Part shown: piece by piece, positions 1-11,502 of the stretch
Layout of the letters: every line of letters begins with the position of its first letter
Position numbering within the stretch: position 1 is the first letter of the stretch
Origin: Costus lasius
Lineage: Eukaryota > Streptophyta > Magnoliopsida > Zingiberales > Costaceae
DNA length: 64,000 nt
Assembly (NCBI GenBank): GCA_027563935.2
Contig: CM050449.1
Location: 42,754,507 to 42,818,506 of the forward strand
Direction: 5' to 3'
Position numbers and translations under genes: made by a program
Notes under the pieces: model-generated
Told to the model about the DNA's origin: nothing
What the model saw: the letters and a program-made list of their open reading frames with translations, nothing else
Database searches by the model: none

Positions 1-621
1 GCTGTCGGTCCCCCACCTATTCATTATAGCACCGAGTGCGCAGAGCCTCGATACACTCCAACTGTCCGCGAGGCACGCTCGGAGTCCCATCATGCTCCCA
101 CTGTTCGTGACCCCCCTAGGCATCCCACACCCGACACCCCTCCTACTCATCTTTCATGGGAGGAAAAGGGCAAGGCCCCAACTCAAGGGTCCACGACTGG
201 TGTGAATTGTTTCAACTATCTCCAACCCGGCCATTATTCAAAGGATTGCCCCAAGCGTCCTGCCCATGTTGACAAGAGTCAGCCCCGGTTGGCTACTATG
301 ACTCATGAGTGCAATGAGCATGACATTAAGCCTGAGTGCTATACTAATGAGGATGAGTCGGGTCAGCCCACACTTGCAGTTGTTCGGTGCACTCTAGTAC
401 AAACCCCTCCCTCCGAGGATTGGAGGCGCACCAATATTTTCATGACTTACATCAAATGTAACGGGCATTCATGTAAGATCGTTATTGATGGGGGTAGTAG
501 TCTGAACGTAGTGTCATGCACCACATTCACCCGGTTCAACCTTGCACTTGAACCCTACCCGAAGCCATATTCTGTCTCTTGGGTTGACACATCGAGCCTA
601 CCAGTCACCCACTGTTGTTAG
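1..621 (+). pseudogene. G1 Ty3/Gypsy gag C-terminus and protease start (broken)
   Basis: Reading frame 1 is open from the window edge to a stop at 619-621, so the true start lies outside the window. A Pro/His-rich stretch leads to a retroviral zinc knuckle near 208-252 (CFNYLQPGHYSKDC). The second Cys of the CCHC pattern is Tyr here, so zinc binding is probably lost. An aspartic-protease motif follows near 481-516 (VIDGGSSLNVVS), with the catalytic Asp in an altered D-G-G context where D-S/T-G is usual. The protein would form the particle core and cut the polyprotein. The rest of the protease continues in another frame after about 660, so there is a frameshift as well as the stop. Family assignment is secure; this copy is dead. 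Confidence 0.88.
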
Positions 622-1745
622 GTTCCCATTAGTATTGGGGGACTATATGTAGAAAGTTTGGTGTGACGTGACAACAATGGATGTTGCACACGTGCTGTTG
701 GGTCGCCCTTGGCTATATGACCATGATGTGGTTCACCATGGCCGATCGAACACTTATGTCTTCAACCACAATGACCAGAAAATCCGGCTCAACCCAGCCC
801 CGCCGAAAGAGTTGCGTGCATCAACGTCTAAGGGCTTGATTGTACCCCCGAAACCCACTGCAATTGTGTCCCTAATGCTCACCCCAGCACTAATTCGTGA
901 AGCTAGTGAGACCAAGGTGGTCTATGCCCTGATGTTGCGTGAGGTGGTAGACTTGTTGTCCCAAGCAGAGATGGACCCTCCAGCCAAAATTGCCCCCCTC
1001 TTGTCTGAGTTTAGTGACATCTCACCCGAGGATCTGCCTCAAGGACTCCCTCAGGAAAGGGAGATCCAACATGGGATTGACTTAGTGCCGAGATCCCCTC
1101 TCCCAAACTTTCCCCACCATAGACTTAACCCCACTGAGCACGCCGAGTTGCAGCATCAAGTGGATGAACTCCTCACTAAGGGGTACATCCGTGAGAGCCT
1201 TAGCCCATGCACTGTCCCCGCCCTACTGATGCCCAAGAAGGATGGGTCGTGGTGTATGTGCATAGATAGTCAAGCCATTAATAGGATCACCGTCATGTAT
1301 CGGTTCCCCATTGCCCGTCTTGACGACATGCTCGATTTGGTTTCGGGTTCATCATGGTTTACCAAGTTGGACCTCCAGAGCGGATATCACCAAGTTCACA
1401 TCCGTGAGGATGATGAATGGAAGACTGCGTTCAAGACTAAGGATGTTCTGTATGAGTGGTTAGTCATGCCCTTTCGCTTGACGAACGCCCCCTCCACGTT
1501 CATGAGGCTGATGAGTCAAGTCCTCAAGCCCTACATGGGCAAATTCCTGGTCATCTACTTTGACGATAGTCTGATCTTCAACCACACCCGAGAGGAACAC
1601 TTAGAGCATCTTCGCTCTACCTTTGAGATTCTCTAGAAGGAGCGCCTCTTCCTTAACACGAAGAAGTGCACCTTCATGGCCACCCAAGTCTTTCTAGGGT
1701 ACATAGTGTCTAACCAGGGTCTCTCTGTTGACCCCGCCAAGATTT
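622..1745 (+). pseudogene. G1 protease end and reverse transcriptase (broken)
   Basis: The protease C-terminus (DVAHVLLGRPWL) is followed by a Ty3/Gypsy reverse transcriptase. RT motifs in order are LTKGYIRESLSPC, PKKDGSW, FTKLDLQSGYHQ (first catalytic Asp), EWLVMPFRLTNAPS and YFDD near 1556-1567 (catalytic Asp pair). The wording, especially EDDEWKTAFK and EWLVMPF, resembles the CRM branch of plant chromoviruses; that lineage call is from memory of the family. The frame is open from about 668 to a TAG at 1634-1636, continues past it to about 1745, and then shifts. It would copy element RNA into DNA in the cytoplasmic particle. Confidence 0.88.
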
Positions 1746-2391
1746 TGATGTCATTCGGCATTGGCCTGAACCTCGCACTATTTCTGAGGTCCGCAGTTTC
1801 TTAGGTCTTGCTCGGTTCTACCGTCGATTCATCAGTGGGTATAGTATCATTGCTACCTCATTGATCCAATGTCTATCGAAAGATGACTTCAAGTGGACAC
1901 TGGCCACTCAATGTGCCTTTGATGCCCTTAAGGACGCCCTTACCATAGCCCCCGTTCTTCGACTTCCAAACTTTTCCAAAGTCTTTGAAGTCGCATGCGA
2001 TGCCTCCGGTACTAGAATCAGTGGAACTCTGAGTCAAGAAGGCTTCCCTGTTGCCTTCTTTAGTGAAAAACTAAACACCGTTCGGCAGCAGTACTCTACA
2101 TACGACAAGAAATTCTATGCCATCGTCCAATCGTTAAGGCAGTGGAGGCACTATTTACTCCACCGTGAGTTCGTCCTGTATTGTGACCACCAGGCCTTAT
2201 CCTTTTTGAGTGCCCAAAAGAAGTTGGGTGCCCGGCATGCCAAGTGGGTGGAGTACTTGCAACAGTACTCTTTTGTGATTAACCATAAGGCGGGTAAGGA
2301 GAATGTTGTAGTGGACACCCTGAGCCGAGTAAGGACCCTTTTGTGTGTTATGCGTACCCGCATCAATACATTCGATTATGTTAAGGATTAG
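1746..2391 (+). pseudogene. G1 RT connection and RNase H (broken)
   Basis: After a frameshift the frame reads EVRSFLGLARFYRRFISGYS, the usual end of a Gypsy RT. The RNase H domain follows: VACDASGTRISGTLSQEG with its catalytic Asp, then SEKLNTVRQQYSTYDKKFYA with the expected Glu position replaced by Lys, and the CDHQAL motif. The tail HKAGKENVVVDTLSRV matches the family except that the usual A-D-x-L-S-R has lost its Asp-Ala context. A TAG at 2389-2391 ends the frame, but the same frame then continues into the integrase, so this is a point nonsense mutation. Confidence 0.85.
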
Positions 2392-3512
2392 TACCCTAGC
2401 TGCCAAAATTTTGGTGCAATCTATACTCGCCTGCGCAAGTCTGAGGATGTCAAGTCACCTTACCAATTGTCTGAGGGTTACTTGTTCTTTGGGAATCGGT
2501 TGTGTATTCCCCGGTCCTCCCTTCGCGACCACCTTCTGTTAGAGTTGCATGCGGGTGGCATTGCCGGCCACCATGGACATGATAAGACATTCGAGATGGC
2601 CAAGGAGAGCCTATTTTGGCCCTCCTTGCGCAAAGATGTAGAACGCATTGTCCGCCATTGTGGCACTTGCCAAATGGCTAAGCCTAGAGCCCCGAACACT
2701 GGTCTGTACACCCCACTACCCGTTTCTGAGGGTCCATGGAGGGACCTCAACATGGACTTCATCCTGGGGTTGCCCCGCACTACATCTAGATTCGATTCCA
2801 TCTATGTCGTAGTGGATCGGTTCTCCAAGATAACCCATTTCATCCCCTGTTCTACGACAGTGGATGCATCCCACATAGCCCATTTGTTCGTTAGGGAGGT
2901 AGTTCATCTCCATGGCCTCCCACTCTCTATAGTGTCCGATCGTGACACCCACTTTGTGAGTCACTTTTGGCAATCACTATGGGCACTATTAGGGACCACC
3001 CTTAAGTTTTCCATAGCCTATCACCCCCAAACTGATGGTCAAACTGAGATCGTTAATAGGAGTTTGGGTAACTTGCTCTGATGTCTTGTTGGTGATCACC
3101 CTAAGAGTTGGGACACTATGCTCCCTGTTCCCGAATTCGCATATAATAGTGCAGTCAATTGGTCTACCGGTCTAAGTCCCTTCCAAGTGGTCCTTGGACA
3201 GCAACCACGAAAACCTATTGACTTGCATGACCTTCCCATGGAGTCCCATCTTTCTGAGCATGCATTTTCCTTTGCCAATCATATCGCGAGTTTGCATGAG
3301 GAAGTTTGGTATCGGATCTTTTTGGGCAACACTAGGAATGCTTTGAAGGCCAATGAACACCGTAGGCCACTCCATTTTAGTGTAGGTGATCTTGTGAGGG
3401 TGCACATCCACCCTAAGTGAGTGGCAAATCGGGCGCATTTTAAGCTACAAGCACGGTACATGGGGCCCTATGCTGTACTATAGCGGATAGGCTCCAACGC
3501 CTATGTCCTCAA
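2392..3512 (+). pseudogene. G1 integrase (broken, cut by Copia C1)
   Basis: The frame of the RNase H continues through a linker into an integrase. The zinc-binding HHCC part runs from LHAGGIAGHHGHDKT to CGTCQMAK (about 2548-2680). The catalytic core has D in DLNMDFILGLP, D in SIVSDRDTHF and E in DGQTEIVNRS. The C-terminal domain includes FSVGDLVRVH and YMGPYAVL. In-frame stops lie at 3079-3081, 3418-3420 and near 3481. The codon for Asn at 3511-3512 is cut by C1. The missing tail resumes at 14480 in phase, which proves that the element was one piece before the insertion. Confidence 0.9.
3508..3512. repeat. Target-site duplication of C1 (left copy)
   Basis: ctcaa here and again at 14475-14479, exactly outside the TG...CA ends of C1. 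Confidence 0.95.
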
Positions 3513-5192
3513 TGAAGGTTCCCACATAGGGGGCGAAACCCTAAAGTGGCGCAAACAAAAATGGGCAGCGGATTCAAGGGTTTCATAGGATCGATGAGCA
3601 TGCATTATATGATCAACTTTTGAAGCATGAATAGAGAAGATGTGATTCATACCATGGCCATTTCTAGATGGCGCCTTGGAAGCAAGAGAACAACGAAGGT
3701 CTCCTCCAAATCTTCACACACAAGATGAGCGACGACTTGCTTCTTGTCGTCCCTTGTGCTAGCAAGGATCGTCCAAGGTGTCTTTGATCGAAAGGAAAGG
3801 GAGAGAGCAACTCCTTGCTTGGCAAAAAAAACTTTCCTCTTGTCGTCTCCACTTCTCTACACGAGATGTCTCTACTCGTCCAAAACAAGAGAGGGCGACA
3901 AAGGCGTGAAGAGGCGACGTGAGAGAGAGGTGGTCACGTTGTGACATGCTTTCTAAAAATAGAAAGCCAACAATTCATGCGACCATGAATTTTTCCCTCA
4001 ACGCAAATTCCTCTTCAATTGAACCATGCGCTCATATAATGAGCTGGTTCATTTTGGTTTGGCCCAAGACCAAATAAACCAAGCAATATGGTCTAGATCT
4101 CAATTAAACCCAAAGGCTCTTGATCTGACCGTCAATCTCTTGATGCTCCTGATCTGACCGATCCAGCATCCATTCTCTCAATCGAAGCTTACCGATCTTA
4201 AGCCCTAATCAATCAGACATGATCAGACCAGATCTCACTTACAATCAGAGATTAAATCCCTTTAAACTGAACCTGAACAATTCAGTCCACACGATCTGAC
4301 TTAAGTAAGCCATTTCATCAAATTGTGCGACCCTGAGGGTTTCCTTTAAATGTCGGTAATGATAACTCACGTCATCACGATCAGTGAGGGGTATCTAGCA
4401 ACACATCACTGTCTCCCGATATAAAGGAAAGAGTCTTCCAAGACTACACCCAAAAACAGCACAAGTGTGAATCAACTTCACTAAGCATACATATTTCCTT
4501 TGCCACTGGATGTTCTTATTGGACAAGCGTGTCAAGCTTGTAGCTCCAATATGATGAGCATGATTAGATCAGATGAACACAGTCATCTGGGTATGGCCAT
4601 ACACTTTCTCATCATCTCATCCAGGGGGCCCCTTTAGAACATCACACTCCTTAAACAAGGAGACGGCAATCCTATGTCTATCACTAGTGCCCTAACCTGA
4701 CTCAAGCTCACCATCCAAGATAGTCTATAATTATTATATTTCAAATGATATTGAACTATCTCAAAACAATGACAATCATCATTTAGAAACACAAGTGATC
4801 TCAAGTCAGAGGAAATGTGCCACTTGATACAATCAAGGAATATTCACATTGTGACAAGCAATTGAATATCCTAGTAGGGTCTGTCCAGTACATCCAATGT
4901 ACCCATGAGTCTACATCTTATTCCATGCTCGAAGCATCCTATAAGATTAGAACACATACTAGTCTTAACCATATCAAGGCTGTCTCATGTTCACCAAGAT
5001 ACATCGACTAAGGACATATAGCATGTCAGCCTAGCTGAACAGCATTGAGACATTATTCAGAAGTATATCTATTGCAGCAGATAATATAACAAACTGAATA
5101 ATAACCATGCCTTTATAAACATAAGAGTTTATTACATGATACTGATACAATCCTTAGGCCTCAAACATTAGCCTTAAGGGCATACCCCAACA
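3513..5192 (-). repeat. C1 3' LTR
   Basis: On the minus strand it starts TGTTGGGGTATG at 5192 and ends CCTTCA at 3513. It has the same length as the partner at 12795-14474 with about 11 substitutions. Short open frames inside are not supported as genes. Confidence 0.95.
4383..4410 (-). promoter_or_regulatory. 28-bp box shared by all Copia LTRs in the window
   Basis: This 28-bp block, AGTGA...TCACT at its ends, is identical at 13665-13692 (C1), 23687-23714 and 30714-30741 (C2), 55366-55393 and 62800-62827 (C3). It lies about 760-780 nt from the LTR start in every case. Its role is unknown; a promoter or RNA element is inferred from the conservation. Confidence 0.6.
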
Positions 5193-5206
5193 ATCTCCCA
5201 CTTGCA
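5193..5206 (-). other. C1 polypurine tract
   Basis: Minus strand reads GCAAGTGGGAGAT directly before the 3' LTR: the plus-strand priming site used in reverse transcription. The same tract is at 62005-62017 in C3 and 24476-24490 in C2. Confidence 0.85.
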
Positions 5207-5212
5207 CTTAAT

Positions 5213-6622
5213 CTAATGGTTGAGAAATCTCAAACCCATATTATTACAGTGCTTCTCATGCTTCTGCTGCGCCAGAGGCTTAGTAAGCGGGTCTGCCAGA
5301 TTGTCATCTGTATGTACCTTGCAGACTTTGATCTCGCCACGATCAATGATCTCCCTGATCAAATGAAACCGTCTCTGTGTGTGCTTGGACTTCTGGTGCG
5401 ACCGTGGTTCCTTTGCCTGTGCGATTGCTCCAGTGTTATCACAGAAGATAACCAAAGGATCTGCACTCGAAGGAACAACACCAAGTTCTCTCACGAACTT
5501 ACGAATCCACACTGCCTCCTTGGATGCTTCCGAGGCTGCAACATACTTGGCTTCTGTTGTGGAATCAGCAACAGTTGACTGTTTGAAACTCTTCCACACC
5601 ACTGCTCCTCCATTCAAGCTAAAAACATAGCCTGATTGCGATCGGAAATCATCCTGGTCAGACTGGAACGAAGCGTCAGTATATCCTTCAATACTGAGTT
5701 CTTCCTGACCACCATATATCAAGAACATATCTTTGGTTCTCCGCAGATATTTTAAGTTGTTCTTGACCGCAATCCAGTGTGCCTGACCTGGATTACTTTG
5801 GAACCGACTGGTCACGCTTAACCCGTAAGCGACGTCTGGGCGAGTACACAACATCGCATACATTATGGACCCAATAGCCGAAGCATAAGGCGTATTGTCC
5901 ATTTCATCTTTCTCAGTCTGTGTTTGTGGACACTGATTTTTTGAAAGATTCAGACCATGTCTGACTGGAAGATATCCTCTTTTAGAATTCTCTAAATGAA
6001 ATCTCTCCAGGACTTTATCGATGTAAGTACTCTGGCACAGGAAGCCTCTTAGATCTATCCCTATAGATCTTCACACCTAACACATAGGCTGCTTCTCCTA
6101 GATCTTTCATCTGGAAACATTTTCTTAACCATGCCTTAACCGCATGCATTTCAGGAATGTCATTTCCAATGATCAAGATATCATCGACGTAGAGGACTAG
6201 GAAAGTAATCACGCTCCCACTAAACCTCTTATATACACACGGGTCATCCTCGTTCTTGATGAAACCAAACTTAGTGACTGATTCATCAAAACGAATATTC
6301 CAGCTTCTTGATGCTTGTTTAAGTCCATAAATAGACTTCTTTAACTTGCATATCTTATGATGATCTGATGGATTAGTGAAACCTTCTGGTTGTGTCATAT
6401 ACACATCCTCATCCAAATCTCCATTCAGGAAAGCTGTTTTCACATCCATTTGCCAGATCTCATAATCATAATATGCTGCTATCGCGAAAAGAATCCGAAT
6501 AGACTTAAACATAGCTACTGGTGAGAAAGTTTCATCATAATCTATCCCGTAGATTTGTTTGAAACCTTTCGCAACTAGCCTGCCTTTATAGGTAACCACG
6601 TTACCATCCATGTCAATCTTCT
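5213..6622 (-). pseudogene. C1 pol 3' half: reverse transcriptase and RNase H
   Basis: Starts at the S1 junction with KIDMDGNVVTYKGRLVAKGF and contains DVKTAFLNG, SIYGLKQASR and the catalytic YVDD of a Copia RT. RNase H follows with TDASFQSDQDDF, a TTEAKY box (TTEAEY in C3), CDNTGAIAQAKEP and the closing VHTDDNLADPLTKPLAQQKH. The stop is at 5213-5215, just before the purine tract. Compared with C3, five bases are missing near 6041, which shifts the frame between RT and RNase H. The first part also reads out of S1 with a false Met at 6647. Product in life: DNA synthesis and RNA removal inside the Ty1-like particle. This copy cannot make it whole. Confidence 0.92.
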
Positions 6623-8499
6623 TGATGGGGACACAAGCATGCAACATTCAAACAACGCGCTTCGAAAACATTTTGATAATTAAGTATAGTTTCATAAACC
6701 CCTTAAGCTAACGTAGTTTGAAATTAGTTTGATTATGGTATATAGTAGAGAAAACCGAAACTATTTATCAAGTGAATCCTAGCATGCACTTCTAGATAAG
6801 ATGAAATTGACAAAGCTTAGCATGCGGTTCTACAACATCAAATAGACCTAAGCATGCGATTCTACCATAAATAATAGAGCTACTCTAAGGGAGGAACTCA
6901 CCTTGCACCCTTTGAGAATAGAAAGGGTGACCTTCCCGTTCTTCACCAGTCCAATGGTGGAATCTCACGAAGTAGGGCCCTATGAGCTTACACACATGGC
7001 ATTGCAGCATTCCCACACATGCGTGGGTGAGTAGTGACAAATATTAAGAGGCCTTTTACAATCACAACCAAGGGGGAGGCTAGTTCTCCAAGTTCCCTTG
7101 CTAACAATCTAGAGACTAGCTATTAGAGGGGGAGAGGGGGGGGGGGGAAATGACGCCTTGCATATCTTCTGAGCCTTGCGCAACCTTCATGGAATAGATG
7201 TATATAAGTGTAGATGGATGCTCAAGAACATCAAGACAAACAACAACCAAAGAAGAAGGGAGGAACTTAGCTAACTCGGGTGGATGTTTGCTCTTGACAT
7301 GGTGGTTGACACCTTCTTGAGTCTCGGTTGTGTCCTGCACCTCTTCTTGGCTGAGAACTCTCCAAGGCTAAAGGGAGGAAGTGGCGTGAGCTCCCAACTT
7401 CATGACAAGCGCAAATGGTGGAGGAAGGTTGAAGAGCATGAGGGATGGAAGGGAACTCTCGGCAATGAGGGGAGGGAAAGGTGACACACACCTTGAGAAG
7501 ACTAACTTCTGAAATTTGAAATTGTATTCAACTCTAACTTGAGGTTTACAAGAGGTTACAACATATAGGAGACTTCCAACGGTTGTCTCCCTTCTCTAAG
7601 CGCAAAGACAAGTCACAAAAATCAGCAGGATGTAGACAACTCAATGGGCTGATTTCTTTCCTCAAATGGGCAGATTGCTTTGAGGTTTAGCTTGAAGTTT
7701 TCTTCAGGATGGCAGGTTCAAACGCTGAGGTGATGATGGACTGAAGAGGCTGCAAAAGGCTGGCATTGTGCAGGCTGCAGATTGGTATGGGCGGCTGGCA
7801 CTTGAAGGGACTGAAGTTGCTGCAAAGGCTGACATAGTTCAGCTGCTCCTTGACCTTGGTGGCTGGCGCATGGTGGACTTAAATGGGACATTGTGCAGCT
7901 GCCTCTTGACTTTGGTGGCTGGCGCATGATGGGCTGAAGTAGGACTTTGTGCAGGCTGCTTCTTGTCTTGGTTGGAGATGAAGGCAAACTCCACATGGCT
8001 GCCAACTAGGATGGTGGAAGTTGAGGTACTTGTGGTATTGCTCCATTAGGTTGGGGTGGGCTGATTTCCTCATGAGTTGGGCTGATGGCCCATGGCATCT
8101 CTTGGAGTTGTCTTGACCTGATTTTGACTTGCATCCCAAAAATGGAGTTGACCTATACTATTACATCAATTTCATGCACTAACCTACTATACATAAGTGG
8201 CGGATCCTAGGCATGTAACTACATGGTGTAATTGGTGGGTGGATCTAACCTACCATATGATGCAAGTTATGCTAGGAGGTCTAACTTAAAGGATGCATGC
8301 AATGCAAGGAATGAAAATCTAACTTAAAGATGCATGCAATGCAAGAGATGGAAATAACTTAAAGGATGCATGCAATGCAAGGAATGAAAATCTAACTTAA
8401 AGATGCATGCAATGCAAGAGATGGAAATTTAGGTGCCCTAGCTAGGGTAACCTTAAACTCCATTTGTATTTCCGTGGGTCATGTCGCCTCCCCACATCA
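6623..8499. mobile_element. Solo LTR S1 inside C1
   Basis: The block begins TGATGGGG and ends CCCCACATCA, so it has TG...CA ends with inverted termini. It is flanked by cttct at 6618-6622 and 8500-8504, and it interrupts the C1 RT between CKWIFKK and KIDMDG. Removing it with one TSD restores the reading seen in C3. There is no gene, primer site or second LTR inside, so it is best read as a solo LTR left after LTR-LTR recombination. It holds a G run near 7136-7147 and a tandem repeat at 8283-8428. Orientation and family are not determined. Several 60-95-codon open frames inside have no recognisable domain. Confidence 0.85.
8283..8428. repeat. 73-bp tandem duplication in S1
   Basis: Two copies starting aacttaaaggatgcatgcaa at 8283 and 8356. 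Each is built of two related half-units with the core gatgcatgcaatgcaag. Confidence 0.9.
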
Positions 8500-10971
8500 C
8501 TTCTTCTTGAAGATCCATTTACAGCCTATAGGGATAACTCCCGGAGGCGGATCAACCAAATCCCAGACTTGGTTATCTGACATGGAGTCCATCTCGGCTC
8601 GCATAGCTTCAAGCCATCTCGCTGACTCCGGTCCACTGACCGCATCCGCATAAGTGAGGGGTTCATCATGATCAATGATGTAGACTCCGTCATAGCGCTC
8701 AGGCTGTCGACGGATCCTTCCCGATCTTCGCGGTTCCCGTGATATCTGAGCCTCAGGTTGTTCAATAACCTGTTCTACCGGCTCAGGCTCATCCAACTGT
8801 GCTTGAGCACTTTGTCCTTCTTCTGGATTCTCATCCAACTTTATTTCTCTCCCACTGGCCTCTTGTAGAAGAAACTCCTTCTCAAGAAATATGGCCGTCC
8901 GAGCAACAAACACCTTGTTCTCTTTGGGATCGAAGAAATAATAACCCTTAGTTTCCTTACGGTAACCGACAAAGATACATTTGTCAGATCTGCTCTCTAG
9001 TTTCCCAGAGGCGAGCTTTTTGACATAAGCCTCGCAGCCCCAGATCCTGATAAATGTCAAGCTTGGCTGTTTCCCATACCATAACTCATATGGCGTCTTT
9101 GAAACGGCCTTGGATGGCACTCGGTTTAGTACCTTTGCAGCTGTTTCCAGTGCAAATCCCCAAAAGGAGTATGGAAGAGTAGCCTGACTCATCATAGAAC
9201 GAACCATATAAAGTAACGTTCTATTTCTCCTCTCGGACACACCATTCCATTGGGGTGTTCCTGGTGGAGTGAGCTGTGAGATAATCCCACACTCCTTCAG
9301 ATAGTCAGTAAACGCATGACTTAGGTATTCTCCACCTCGATCAGAACGAAGTGCCTTGATATTTCGGCCTAGCTGATTCTATACTTGTTTCTTGAACTCT
9401 TTGAACTTGTCAAAAGATTCACTTTTATGTCTCATTAAATAGACATACCCGTATTTACTGAAATCATCAGTAAAGGTAATGAAGTACTGATAGCCACCTC
9501 TGGCATGTTTACTAAATGGCCCACACACATCACTGTGTATAAGGTCAAGTAAACCTGAAGCCCTTTGACCTTTGTGAGGAAAAGGTGACTTCGTCATTTT
9601 ACCCATTAAACAAGCCTTGCATGTATCAATCTCCTCATAGGAGAATGATCCCAGCAGTCCATGATCATGCAACCGCTTAATGCGTTTCTTGTTAATATGG
9701 CCTAAACGACTATGCCATAGCAAGGTGCTGTCATCAGCATACTTGGCTTTCTTAATATCAATATTTTGTATAGAACATTCCATGTCCAACATGAATAACC
9801 CATTGTTAATTGAACCAGTTGCATAAACAATATTATCTAAAGATAAAACACACTTTGAAATATTGCATTCAAAGGAAAATCCCTTCCTGACAAGAGCAGG
9901 AATAGAGATAATATTTTTAGTAATACTGGGAACAAAGTAACAATTGTCTAGTTCCAATACAAGTCCAGATGGTAAAGAAATGAAATAGTCTCCTACAGCA
10001 ACAGCAGCAACCCGTGCCCCGTTTCCAACGCGTAGGTCCACCTCATGCTGTCCCACCTGCCTTCTTCTCTTGAGTTCCTGTACATTTGAACAAATGTGAA
10101 CTCCACATGCAGTGTCCAACACCCATGATATAGAAGAAGAAAACATGACCTCAGTCACAAAAATACCTGAGCCAGAAGCGAAGCTTCCCCTCTTATCTCC
10201 TTGGAGCGCTTTACAGTCCTTTTTCCAGTGACCCAGCTGGCCACAGTGGAAACATCTGTATTCCTTGGACCGCTTCACCTTTTGTTTCAGAGCCTTGCTG
10301 TAATTCTTGACAGGGGTCTTGCCCTTCTTCCCCTTCTTCTTGTTCCTAGAAGGAACCATTAAGACAGAGGTCGAAGGCTTTCCCTTCAGAGTTTCCTCAG
10401 TAGTCAAGAGCATATTCAGCAGCTCTGCCGGAGTACAATCGATTTTGTTCATATTAAAGTTAATAATGAACGCGTCGAATGAAGGCGGGAGAGACTGCAG
10501 AATAATGTCTACAGCAAGCTCCTGATTGATGGTATGCCCCAGTTTCTCTAGAGCTTCCTTGTGCCCAATCATCTTGAGCACATGAGCTCCCACTGGGCTC
10601 CCTTTAGCCAGTTTGCTCTGAAAGAAAAGCTTTGTCAGATTATAGCGTTCTGTCCTCGCCTGTGCAGCATACAGCATCTTGAGGTTTGCTATCATGTCTA
10701 TAGCAGACATATCCTCATGCTGACGCTGCAGCGGTGGCGTCATAGACGCTAGCATCAGGCAAGCGACATCAATGCTATCATTGACGTGCTTTTCATAGGC
10801 TTCCCGAACCGCCCTTGCGGCGTTCGGGGCGGGCTGAGGCGGTATCGCCGTCTCGAGGACATACAGTTTCCTCTCTGCCTTAAGAACGATCTTAAGGTGT
10901 CCGTACCAGTCTGAGAAGTTCGGCCCAGCAAACTTCTCCCTTTCCAGTAGGGATCGCACATTGAAGCTCAT
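8500..10971 (-). pseudogene. C1 gag, protease, integrase and RT start
   Basis: Starts with MSFNVRSLLEREKFAGPN at 10971, a BARE/Angela-type Gag. A CCHC zinc knuckle (CFHCGQLGHWKKDC) lies near 10260-10220. The protease motif reads LDTACGVHIC, so D-T-A stands where D-S/T-G is usual; C3 shares this, so it is a family trait and not damage. Integrase has HSRLGH...CKACLMGK, HSDVCGPF, RSDRGGEY and NGVSERRNRT, i.e. the zinc and D-D-E residues. A TAG at 9379-9381 replaces the Gln codon that C3 has. The frame continues to 8500, where S1 cuts into the first RT residues. Gag packages the RNA, the protease matures the polyprotein and the integrase inserts the cDNA. Confidence 0.93.
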
Positions 10972-11280
10972 GGTGTTCGTTGCTGCAGGTATCTACAACA
11001 ATGCAAGAACAACAAGGTCAGTATCAATGTTAAGAATCAATCAGGACTTTTTAAAGATTCTTTTTCTCACTATTTTATCTGGCTGAAAAATCCAGCAAAA
11101 CAGCCCGAAAGAGTAGAACTCTTTTAGTGAGATGGGATCCAGATTTCATACTTGGTCTCCGCGTCCCGCTCAGGCAAGATAAGATGCACAGAGAGTACAA
11201 GCACTAATCTCTGGTAGGCTGCCCTAGCCAATCGCCAACCCGTGCGATTCCCCTTCATCTGGGCAATCCAGCAGACTGTG

Positions 11281-11293
11281 CCAACTGAGTTGG
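11281..11293 (-). other. C1 leader hairpin 2 (CCAAC-TCA-GTTGG)
   Basis: Perfect 5-bp stem with a 3-nt loop. The same structure is at 57791-57803 in C3. Confidence 0.6.
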
Positions 11294-11489
11294 TACAACA
11301 CAATCTCTGACCCCACAGATGGCTGCCTCCATGTGCTACCATATGCGCCACATATGTAGGCTACATGGTCAAGCTGACCCGACCTACTCCCTGGACCACC
11401 ACGTGCTATGCTGAGCAACGAGAAGCGATAAATCCCTTCTCTGTAACACGCAAGTGTAATCCCGCACCGTCTGAAGATAGATGGACGTG

Positions 11490-11502
11490 CCCACTGAGTG
11501 GG
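11490..11502 (-). other. C1 leader hairpin 1 (CCCAC-TCA-GTGGG)
   Basis: Same loop as hairpin 2, with a stem changed on both sides so that pairing is kept. Identical at 57582-57594 in C3. Confidence 0.6.

Noticed and set aside
7116..8139. Several 66-95-codon frames in S1
   Set aside because: No domain and no support from a second copy; they overlap on both strands within a non-coding LTR.
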